Source: a virus
Direction: 5' to 3' (one strand)
DNA length: 45,800 nucleotides
IMG/VR virus record: IMGVR_UViG_3300015245_000196
Coordinates: 1,052-46,851 of that record
This document shows positions 23,009 through 29,588 of this stretch, in pieces. The notes under the pieces are model-generated. The model was not told where the DNA came from. It made no database searches and saw only the letters and a program-made list of their open reading frames with translations. The position numbers were made by a program, and so were the translations under genes. Each line of letters starts with the position of its first letter. The first letter of the stretch is position 1.

Positions 23009-23514
23009 TCGCGGGCATCGATCCCGGGGTGAGCGGCGCGATCGCGTTCCTGAGCATGTTGCCCGAGCTCGGTGTCGCGGAGCTCGTCGACATGCCGGTT
23101 ATGCAGCGCGGCAAGACTGGTAACAAGCAGCAAATCAACGGCGCGGCGCTCGGCGCGGTGTTCCGCTCCTTCACCGATCGCGGGCTCAAGATCTCGCACG
23201 TGTACCTCGAGCACGTCATGGGCGCGCCCCGCAAAACCGGCGGCGGCTCGGTGATGGGTGCGGCCAGCGCGTTCAACTTCGGGCACTCGTTCGGCGTGAT
23301 CGAGGGCGTGCTCGGCGCGCTGCAACTGCCCTACTCGCTCATCACGCCGGGCGTGTGGAAAAAGGCCGCGAACCTGATCGGCGCCGAGAAGGACATGTCT
23401 CGCACGCGCGCGATTCAGCTATTCCCGCACTGCGCCGACCAGCTCGAGCGCAAGAAGGACATCGGCCGCGCCGAGGCGCTCTTGATCGCACACTTCGGCC
23501 GGGCGCTCGCGTGA
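23005..23514 (+). CDS. RuvC-like Holliday junction resolvase / RNase H-fold nuclease (169 aa)
   Basis: ATG in an ATGA overlap. The N-terminus is the RuvC-type GIDPGVSGAIAF (D6 catalytic). E69 lies in VYLEHVMGAP, and the C-terminal helix has KKDIGRAEALLIAHFG, with D152 and E157 as likely remaining metal ligands. Length matches bacterial RuvC. It probably resolves branched DNA produced by the YqaJ/RecT pair and concatemer processing before packaging. Coupled by GTGA to the next gene. Confidence 0.88.
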   Translation: MIAGIDPGVSGAIAFLSMLPELGVAELVDMPVMQRGKTGNKQQINGAALGAVFRSFTDRGLKISHVYLEHVMGAPRKTGGGSVMGAASAFNFGHSFGVIEGVLGALQLPYSLITPGVWKKAANLIGAEKDMSRTRAIQLFPHCADQLERKKDIGRAEALLIAHFGRALA

Positions 23515-23975
23515 AGGACGTCGACGACTTCGGCTTGCCGCTGATCGTGAAGCCGTTCCGGCCGCTCACCGGCGGGTGGGAGCCCGTCGAGGTCGCGTGG
23601 CCGCGCGATCGCCGGCAACCGTACGTGATCGAGAAGTACTACAACCGCGGCCAAGAGCTCCAAGTCATCACGGCGATCGAAATGGTCGAGCCCGACGACC
23701 TGGTCGTGCGGCCGCGGCGCGCAGAGTTCCACGTATCCGTTTCGGGCTTGAAGTGGATGGCACCCGCACCCTACCGCGTGAGCGACTCTCGAGCTCGGTG
23801 GGCGATGAAGCAATTCGGCTACGCCGGCTACACCGAAGACAATCACGTGCCCGGCGGCATCGCGCGCAATTACTGGCGCCCCGTCGACGATCACTTCCAA
23901 GGCGAAGTCTGCAAGTGCCTCGAGCGCGAGCCGACCATGCGCGAAATGAAAGGCGACTACGTGTGGCGCGGCTGA
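23511..23975 (+). CDS. Hypothetical protein (154 aa)
   Basis: GTG in a GTGA overlap with the RuvC-like gene. N-terminal half beta-rich (PLTGGWEPVEVAWPRDRRQP, then QELQVITAIEMVEPDDLVV), with a long basic C-terminal part (HVPGGIARNYWRPVDDHFQG, then CKCLEREPTMREMKGDYVW). No family recognised. Operon position suggests a nucleic-acid role. Confidence 0.65.
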   Translation: MKDVDDFGLPLIVKPFRPLTGGWEPVEVAWPRDRRQPYVIEKYYNRGQELQVITAIEMVEPDDLVVRPRRAEFHVSVSGLKWMAPAPYRVSDSRARWAMKQFGYAGYTEDNHVPGGIARNYWRPVDDHFQGEVCKCLEREPTMREMKGDYVWRG

Positions 23976-23976
23976 C

Positions 23977-24267
23977 GTGAAGTGCTCGATCGTCGAGCTC
24001 CCCGACGGCGGTCGCGCGATCGTCTGCGGGAGTCGCCGCTACGTCGTGCAACGCTGCGCGTGCGGCGCCGAAGCGACGAAGCTCTGCGACTGGATCCTCA
24101 CGCGATCGCGCGCGCCCATGTTCGGGATCGGCACGGGCACGATCACGACATGCGACGCGCCGCTCTGTGAGAAGTGCACGACGTCGCCGGCCGAGGGCAA
24201 GGATCTATGTGCCAAGCACGCTCAGGTGTGGCGCGACGGTACGCGGCAACAAGCGCTCCCGCTTTGA
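23977..24267 (+). CDS. Cys-rich zinc-ribbon-type protein (96 aa)
   Basis: GTG start one base after the previous stop. Nine Cys are visible, including CACG (about 27-30), CDAPLCEKC (about 60-68) and a later LCAKH, indicating two zinc sites. The layout resembles small treble-clef or LIM-like proteins. It ends the operon before the third operator. Function unknown. Confidence 0.62.
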   Translation: MKCSIVELPDGGRAIVCGSRRYVVQRCACGAEATKLCDWILTRSRAPMFGIGTGTITTCDAPLCEKCTTSPAEGKDLCAKHAQVWRDGTRQQALPL

Positions 24268-24292
24268 GCAAGGTTAAATCGGCTACCTTTTC

Positions 24293-24345
24293 GTAGACCG
24301 CTGATCTACACTCCGAACGCCGCCGGCATTCCGTCGGCGGACGTT
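24293..24345 (+). promoter_or_regulatory. Palindromic operator with -10 (copy 3) and leader hairpin
   Basis: GTAGA (24293-24297), CCGCTGA, TCTAC (24305-24309) overlaps the -10 TACACT (24307-24312), followed by CCG. The spacer and right arm are identical to the perfect copy at 13930. Just downstream AACGCCGCCG (24316-24325) and CGGCGGACGTT (24335-24345) form a hairpin in the leader. The -35 is poor. Confidence 0.68.
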
Positions 24346-24384
24346 CGCGGGCACGGAGTCCCGCAACCGATTGGAGTACTGCAC

Positions 24385-25503
24385 ATGTCTACGAACCTGA
24401 TCCAAGCATCCCGCCAGTGGGCGACCCGCCCGGCCGATCAACGCTTCACGTCCCTGCCCTCGCTCCTCGAGCGCTGCACGCAATTCCGCGCGAGCGCTGA
24501 CGCCAAGGTGATCCCGAACCGCGCGATCAACGTGATCGCGGACCCGTCCGACGATCTGCGCGGCATCCTGCTCGAAGGTCCGAACGGCGTGCCCGTCGCG
24601 CCGTCCAATTGGGCGTTCGGCCAGCTCGCCGGCCTCGCCAAGTTTCCGACTGCACCGCTGCGCGAGCTGCCCTCGCCGCTCGTGGCCGACATCCTGAACT
24701 ACAAGATGCAAGTACAGCGCGGCGTCGAGTCGGTCGGCGTGATGACCGCCGCGAACGTCGACGGTGCGGGCGAGCGCGTGCTCGCGTGCGCGACCGGGCC
24801 GAACTACGGGCGCATGTGGAATGCCGACATCACGAGCGCGTTGATCGAGCGCTTCGGCGACGGCGTGTCGGGCTACTGGCGCGTGCCCGGGGAATTCGGC
24901 GTCGCGGTCCCGGTCACGAAGGAAAACACCACGCTCTACGCGAGCGATCGCGACATGTTCATCTTTCTCGCCGACGAGGAGCGGCGCATCGAGATCCCGA
25001 ACCGCCGCGACGGCAAGGCCGGCGGTCTCGCGCGCGGCTTCTTTCTGTGGAACTCGGAACTCGGCTCGCGCTCGCTCGGCTTCGCCGCGTTCCTGTTCGA
25101 CTACGCATGTCGCAACCGCACGGTGTGGGGTGCGGAGGGCTATCGCGAGATCCGCATTTCGCACACGGCCGGCGTCTCGTACCGCTGGCTCGAGGAAGTG
25201 ATTCCGCAGCTCGAGGCGTACGCCAAGTCGAGCGCGGAGCCCGTCGTGCGTCAAATCACGAACGCTCAGGGCAAGTCGCTCGGCGACGAGGACTCGGTGC
25301 GCAAGTTTCTCACCGGCCGCAAGTTCAGCGGCGCGCAGGCTTCCGCGATCATGGCCGCGCACGTGAGCGACGAGGGCAAGCCGATCGAGACCATTTGGGA
25401 CGCGGTCACGGGCATCACGGCCTATGCGCGCACGCAGCCCTACCAAGACGAGCGCGTGGATCTTGAGCGGGAGGCGGGCAAGGTGCTCGAGCTCGCGCGA
25501 TGA
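24385..25503 (+). CDS. DUF932 family protein (372 aa)
   Basis: ATG preceded by GGAG at 24373-24376; leader of about 70 bases with a strong hairpin. The DUF932 pattern is clear at about residues 190-290: DMFIFLADEERRIEI, ARGFFLWNSELGSRSLGFAAFLF, YACRNRTVWG, and EIRISHTAG. The family is common on phages and plasmids and is sometimes called phage/plasmid-like protein; its biochemical function is unknown. It has its own operator-bearing promoter, so it is probably made early and in quantity. Overlaps the next ATG (ATGA). Confidence 0.85.
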   Translation: MSTNLIQASRQWATRPADQRFTSLPSLLERCTQFRASADAKVIPNRAINVIADPSDDLRGILLEGPNGVPVAPSNWAFGQLAGLAKFPTAPLRELPSPLVADILNYKMQVQRGVESVGVMTAANVDGAGERVLACATGPNYGRMWNADITSALIERFGDGVSGYWRVPGEFGVAVPVTKENTTLYASDRDMFIFLADEERRIEIPNRRDGKAGGLARGFFLWNSELGSRSLGFAAFLFDYACRNRTVWGAEGYREIRISHTAGVSYRWLEEVIPQLEAYAKSSAEPVVRQITNAQGKSLGDEDSVRKFLTGRKFSGAQASAIMAAHVSDEGKPIETIWDAVTGITAYARTQPYQDERVDLEREAGKVLELAR

Positions 25504-25973
25504 AAATCGCGGTGATTCTTGAGAACGCGCCCGACGTGGAGTTCTGTCGGGAGGAGTTCGAGGTCGCGGACGACCACGAGGATTTCAACGACGCCGTCGA
25601 CGAGGCGGCTACCAAAATCGTCGAGGGTTGGATCCTCTCGGTGGGAGACAGGATCAAGATCGTCGAGCTCGAGGGCGACGCGAGTCTCGTGAACCGCGCG
25701 ATGGCACGCAAGCTCGCGATCGGGGCCGCGGTCGACGTGGCGGGGTTCGAGCGGCTCGGACCCTACTACGTCGTGCCCAAGGCGCAGGCGATCGACGTCG
25801 ACTTCTGCGACGCAAGCCGCGAGGCGTGGATCTGGTCGATCGGTCGCGCCGAGCGGCCGTTCACGTTCAAGCACGCCGACACGTCGTACGTGGTCCCGGT
25901 CGGGATGGTGCTCGCGTCGCTCTGGAACGACATGTATCAACGGGAAGGAGTCGAGTGCTTATGGCTACGCTAA
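25500..25973 (+). CDS. Hypothetical protein (157 aa)
   Basis: ATG in an ATGA overlap with the DUF932 gene. N-terminal strand KIAVILENAPDVEF, helical DHEDFNDAVDEAATKIVE, then a beta-rich body (DRIKIVELEGDASLV, GPYYVVPKAQAIDVDFCD). It is acidic and apparently cytoplasmic. Linked to DUF932 by coupling; function unknown. Confidence 0.65.
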   Translation: MKIAVILENAPDVEFCREEFEVADDHEDFNDAVDEAATKIVEGWILSVGDRIKIVELEGDASLVNRAMARKLAIGAAVDVAGFERLGPYYVVPKAQAIDVDFCDASREAWIWSIGRAERPFTFKHADTSYVVPVGMVLASLWNDMYQREGVECLWLR

Positions 25974-26206
25974 ACGCGGTCGAGCTCTTGGCGCGTCTCA
26001 AGCCGCTCGTTGCGGCGGCGCGCTCGTGGCACAACTTCCACCACGGCTCGAGCGTCGTGCAGTGCGACGCGATCTGTGACGCGCTGCCCGAGGCGGAGGA
26101 GGCGGTGCGCGAGCTCGAGGCGACCGGCACGCACACGTTCAAGGCGACCGAAGGGTTCTCGGACTGTTGCGTGATCTGCGGGGAGTCGGAAAGCTCGCAC
26201 GAGTAG
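25961..26206 (+). CDS. Small protein with CVICG zinc motif (81 aa)
   Basis: ATG at 25961 with GGGAAGGAG upstream, overlapping the previous gene by 13 bases. Helical N-terminus (NAVELLARLKPLVAAARSW) and a C-terminal CCVICGESESSHE, with further Cys and His residues in the middle (HHGSSVVQCDAICDA). It may bind one zinc. The last gene before a terminator hairpin. Confidence 0.62.
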   Translation: MATLNAVELLARLKPLVAAARSWHNFHHGSSVVQCDAICDALPEAEEAVRELEATGTHTFKATEGFSDCCVICGESESSHE

Positions 26207-26223
26207 AGGGGGGAGGAAGGACG

Positions 26224-26253
26224 GGCCGGCGGCCGTGAGTGGCGCCGGCCTTT
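26224..26253. terminator. Terminator-like hairpin between convergent genes
   Basis: GGCCGGCG (26224-26231) and CGCCGGCC (26243-26250) form an 8-bp stem with an 11-base loop, then TTT. It separates the plus gene ending at 26206 from the minus gene ending at 26260. Confidence 0.6.
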
Positions 26254-26259
26254 CCATGT

Positions 26260-26592
26260 CTACGGCGGGGAGCGCGGCGGCAACCGTCCCTCGACACGCC
26301 CGAGCCCGACGGCCAGCCGGTTGATCTTCTCGTGCAGCGCCGAGCGGCTGTGCTCCGAGAGCTCGCGATCGCGACGGATCTCGCGCAGCAATTCCTTGTC
26401 GTCGCTCATGTGCTGGCGCACTTGCTCGACGAGCTGCTCGATCTCTTGCTTGTCGACCTTGCCGTTGACGTCTTGCACCGTGCGACGCCAAACAATCCCG
26501 AGCAACGTGCTCAGAGCAACAGATAGGGTCAAGGCAACCTCGCGCCAACCGAAAACGACAGAGCTGACCGGGTCCACGACCGGGTCGCTCAC
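26260..26592 (-). CDS. Membrane protein with transmembrane helix and coiled coil (110 aa), minus strand
   Basis: Minus strand. The chosen start is the GTG at 26592; GTG at 26607 and ATG at 26643 in the same frame are alternatives. A transmembrane helix at about residues 17-37 (WREVALTLSVALSTLLGIVW) is followed by a charged coiled coil (QEIEQLVEQVRQHMSDDKEL, then RRDRELSEHSRSALHEKINR). One anchor plus a long coiled coil resembles phage inner-membrane spanins and XhlA-type holin-like proteins. It lies alone on the minus strand between terminator and terminase promoter. Lysis function is an inference. Confidence 0.65.
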   Translation of the reverse strand: MSDPVVDPVSSVVFGWREVALTLSVALSTLLGIVWRRTVQDVNGKVDKQEIEQLVEQVRQHMSDDKELLREIRRDRELSEHSRSALHEKINRLAVGLGRVEGRLPPRSPP

Positions 26593-26694
26593 TTCGGCTT
26601 GCCGCACTGTTGCATGGTTCCACCTATCCGCGCACGCCGGCATAAACCGAACGGGCCAGGCGCGGGCATCGTAGCGAGCGAAGTCCACCGCCGC

Positions 26695-26700
26695 TATAGT
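26695..26700 (+). promoter_or_regulatory. Promoter -10 (TATAGT) of the terminase operon
   Basis: GCTATAGTCCCGGCG lies about 40 bases upstream of the small terminase GTG. The TATAGT-TCC arrangement matches the promoter at 17819. It lies in a 148-base divergent gap (26593-26740) with no other feature seen. No clear -35. Confidence 0.5.
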
Positions 26701-26740
26701 CCCGGCGCTGAAAACCTCGAATGCACAAACGAGGAGAGAA

Positions 26741-27397
26741 GTGAAGAAGAAGACACGCGCGCGCTCGAAACGCGCTAAGACAAAGCCCACGCGCCGCGGC
26801 CGTCCGATGCGTATCGTCGACGTGACACGCGGGGGAGGGCGCCCCACCAAGTACGTTGCACAGTACGCACACATAGCCGAAGTGATGGCCGCCGGCGGTC
26901 AGACCCTCACCGAGATCGCACGAGCGCTCGAGGTTCACATCGACACGCTTTGGCAGTGGCGCGTCGAGAATCCAGAGTTTTCCGAAGCGCTCAAAACCGC
27001 GCGCGAGATAGCGACGTCGCGCGTCGAGGCGTCGCTCTATCACCGCGCGATCGGCTACCAGGTCGAGAGCACGAAGATCCTGCAAAACGGCGGCCAGGTG
27101 ATCGCGGTCAAGCACATCGAGCACTACCCACCGGATCCCGCGTCGATGATCTGGTGGCTCAAGAACTGCGCGCCGACGCGCTGGCGCGAGCACCCGCTCA
27201 CGCCCGAAGACGAGACGCCGGCGAAGCCCGAGCAGCTCATGACGCTCGAGGAGATACACGCCGAGCTCGCGGAGCTCGAGCGCACGCGCATCGCGCTCGC
27301 CAAGGTGCTCGAGCTCCCGCTGCTACCGGCGGCGACGAACGGCCACGGAACGAACGGCGGCGGCAATGGCAGCGGCAGCAACAACGGCCACGGCTGA
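26741..27397 (+). CDS. Terminase small subunit-like protein (218 aa)
   Basis: GTG with GAGGAGAG upstream. Very basic N-terminus (KKKTRARSKRAKTKPTRRGR) followed by a helix-turn-helix at about residues 45-85 (TLTEIARALEVHIDTLWQWR, NPEFSEALKTAREIA). The next segment YHRAIGYQVESTKIL and KHIEHYPPDPASMIWWLKNC matches the terminase small-subunit family in phages, where this protein binds the packaging site. The C-terminus is a Gly/Asn-rich tail. It overlaps the large terminase by 32 bases. Confidence 0.82.
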   Translation: MKKKTRARSKRAKTKPTRRGRPMRIVDVTRGGGRPTKYVAQYAHIAEVMAAGGQTLTEIARALEVHIDTLWQWRVENPEFSEALKTAREIATSRVEASLYHRAIGYQVESTKILQNGGQVIAVKHIEHYPPDPASMIWWLKNCAPTRWREHPLTPEDETPAKPEQLMTLEEIHAELAELERTRIALAKVLELPLLPAATNGHGTNGGGNGSGSNNGHG

Positions 27398-29081
27398 CGC
27401 GGTCGCGCACATGCGCGCCACGCTGACGAAAGCGCGGCGGCTCAACCTCGAGCTCGAGCGCCGAGCGCGGGCGTGCGCGTCGCTGGTGGAGTTCGCACGC
27501 TTCATCGAGATCCCGGGTGCGGCGACCGTCGACGTCGATGCGTGGACCGAGGAGGAGCTCGACGACCTCGACAAGCCGCTCACGTTCCGGCCGATCGAGA
27601 CCGCGGTCACTGCGCACCACCGCGTGATGCTCGAGGAGATTCAGCTCTGTATGCAGACCGCCGGCGGCCGGCTGATGATCTTGGCGCCGCCCGGATCCGC
27701 CAAGAGCACGTATGCGAGCGTGGTCGCGCCGCCGTGGGCGATGGGACGCTGGCCCGGGTACCGCGTGCTCCTCACGTCCTACGCCAGCAGGCTCGCCCGC
27801 AAGCACGGCCGCCGAGCGCTGCACATCGCCCGCACCGAGCGTTACGCCTCGATCTTCCCGTCGATGCCGCACGTGAGCTCTGACGCGAGCGCGGCGCACG
27901 AGTGGTCGCTCACGAACGCCAGCGAGTTCATGGCCGCCGGTATCCTCGCCGGCATCACCGGCAACCGTGCGAACGCGGCGATCGTCGACGACCCGATCGC
28001 GGGCCGCCAGGAAGCGGAGAGCCCGACGATCCGCGCGAACACGTGGGAGGCGTTCAAGGACGACGTCGAGAGCCGGCTGCTGCCCGGCGGGTGTCTCGTG
28101 GTCATCAACACGCGGTGGCACCAAGACGATCTCAGCGGCTCGATCCTGCCCGACGACTACGACGGTCGCAGCGGCCCCGTCGTGTGCAAGGACGGGCGCA
28201 CGTGGCGGGTGCTCAACATCCCCGCCCGTGCCGAGCGCTCAGACGATCCCGTGGGCCGTGCGGTCGGCGAGTATCTGTGGCCCGAGTGGTTCCCGCTCGC
28301 GCACTGGCAGGCGCTTGAGAACGACACGACACCGCTCGGACAGCGCACATGGACATCGCTGTACCAAGGGCGCCCGACGGGGGCGAGCGGCCGCGACTTC
28401 AAGCGCGAGGATGCGCTCTGGTACGACGAGGCCGAGCTCCCGAAGCGTCTCTCGTACTACGGCGCCAGCGACTTCGCCGTGAAGGATCCCGACAAGGACA
28501 AGGCCGCGGCGGGCCGCGTCGACTTCTCCGAGCACGGCGTCGTCGGCATGGATGAGACCGGCGATCTATGGTTCATCGCCTGGTGGAGCGGGCAGAAAGA
28601 GACCGACGAATCGATCGACGCGCTGCTCGAGCTCGCGCAGCCGTTCAAGCCGTCGGAGTGGTGGGATGAGGGCGGCACGATCGACAAAGCGATCAGGCCG
28701 GCGCTGCGTCGTCGGATGCGTGAGCGCAGCAACGCCAAGGACGCGAAGGGTCGACAAACGAGCTACTACGTCAAGGTCGAGGCGCTCGTGCAGATTGCGG
28801 ACAAGCGGGCGAAGTGCCAATCTTTCGCCGCGCGCTACCAGGGGCGAACGACACATTGGCCGAGATCGCAGCCGTGGGCGCACGCGGTGATCGATCAGCT
28901 CGTGAACTTCGGCGCGCATCGCTACGACGACAAGTACGACGTCTGCGGGCTGATCGGCCGGGGCATCGACAAGATGCTCGAGGCACCGAAGCCGCCGCCC
29001 GAGCGCGTCATGGGTCCGAAGCCGTTCACGGGGAAATGGGTGGAGTATCAAGAGCCGAAGTCGGGGCCGCGCTACAGGTGA
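27366..29081 (+). CDS. Terminase large subunit (571 aa)
   Basis: ATG at 27366; an ATG at 27411 would remove 15 residues and the overlap. ATPase motifs: Walker A APPGSAKST (G110 to T115, K113), Walker B NAAIVDDP (D208, D209), and a coupling motif near VVINTRWHQDD. The nuclease domain starts around YGASDFAV (D369), with VEALVQIADKRAKCQSF and FGAHRYDDKYDVCGL further on. This enzyme cuts concatemeric DNA and pumps it into the procapsid through the portal. It is followed by small genes and the portal. Confidence 0.95.
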   Translation: MAAAATTATADAVAHMRATLTKARRLNLELERRARACASLVEFARFIEIPGAATVDVDAWTEEELDDLDKPLTFRPIETAVTAHHRVMLEEIQLCMQTAGGRLMILAPPGSAKSTYASVVAPPWAMGRWPGYRVLLTSYASRLARKHGRRALHIARTERYASIFPSMPHVSSDASAAHEWSLTNASEFMAAGILAGITGNRANAAIVDDPIAGRQEAESPTIRANTWEAFKDDVESRLLPGGCLVVINTRWHQDDLSGSILPDDYDGRSGPVVCKDGRTWRVLNIPARAERSDDPVGRAVGEYLWPEWFPLAHWQALENDTTPLGQRTWTSLYQGRPTGASGRDFKREDALWYDEAELPKRLSYYGASDFAVKDPDKDKAAAGRVDFSEHGVVGMDETGDLWFIAWWSGQKETDESIDALLELAQPFKPSEWWDEGGTIDKAIRPALRRRMRERSNAKDAKGRQTSYYVKVEALVQIADKRAKCQSFAARYQGRTTHWPRSQPWAHAVIDQLVNFGAHRYDDKYDVCGLIGRGIDKMLEAPKPPPERVMGPKPFTGKWVEYQEPKSGPRYR

Positions 29082-29296
29082 GCAAGCGAGCGCGTGGTCA
29101 CTGGCCGATCGCCGCCTCGAGCTCGCGGCGCCCTCTCATCCCGCAAGCCCCGCTGCCGATCATCAAGCCGCTCGCGCGCGCCGTGCGTGCGCTCATGGGC
29201 GGGGGCTACGCGAACGTCGTGGCGCTCTCGAGGCGCGCGTCGCTGCGCATCTTCGCGATGATCGAGCAGCAGCAACGCGACGAGCGTGCGGCGTGA
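29078..29296 (+). CDS. Small basic protein (72 aa)
   Basis: GTG in a GTGA overlap with the large terminase. The product is basic and Ala/Arg-rich, with a helical C-terminus (IIKPLARAVRALMGGGYANV, then SLRIFAMIEQQQRDE). No family was recognised. It forms the first of three tiny coupled genes between terminase and portal. Confidence 0.6.
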   Translation: MSKRARGHWPIAASSSRRPLIPQAPLPIIKPLARAVRALMGGGYANVVALSRRASLRIFAMIEQQQRDERAA

Positions 29297-29406
29297 TCCT
29301 TTGCATCGCCGGCGTGCACCACGTGGTCGGAGATCTCGGCGGTCACTTGCTCGAGATCGAGTCGGCGTATTGGTCGACCGGCTTCGACCCGCGGTATCGC
29401 TCGTGA
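29293..29406 (+). CDS. Tiny protein between terminase and portal (37 aa)
   Basis: GTG at 29293 overlaps the previous TGA, and its own TGA (29404-29406) overlaps the next GTG, so coupling on both sides supports translation. The product begins MILCIAGVHHVVGDLGGHLL and ends in an aromatic segment (YWSTGFDPRYRS). Function unknown. Confidence 0.5.
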   Translation: MILCIAGVHHVVGDLGGHLLEIESAYWSTGFDPRYRS

Positions 29407-29588
29407 GCTGCGCAACCTGTGCCCGGATCCGCAAGCGGCTCGCCGAGGTCGCGCGCCGAGCTCGCGATCGCGCGGCCGCGGTGCTCGAGCTCAGGCGCCG
29501 ACGCAAGCGCACGCCGATCGCGTTCACGAACGAGGGCGGCACGTACGAATACGACGGCCGCCGGATCAACCCGAGGAGCCCGCAGTAA
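29403..29588 (+). CDS. Small CxxC protein with coiled coil (61 aa)
   Basis: GTG in a GTGA overlap. Starts with SCATCARIRKRLAEVARRAR (one CxxC, strongly basic helix), then RKRTPIAFTNEGGTYEYDGR and NPRSPQ. It could bind DNA or a metal. Its stop overlaps the portal ATG (TAATG). Function unknown. Confidence 0.58.
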   Translation: MSCATCARIRKRLAEVARRARDRAAAVLELRRRRKRTPIAFTNEGGTYEYDGRRINPRSPQ

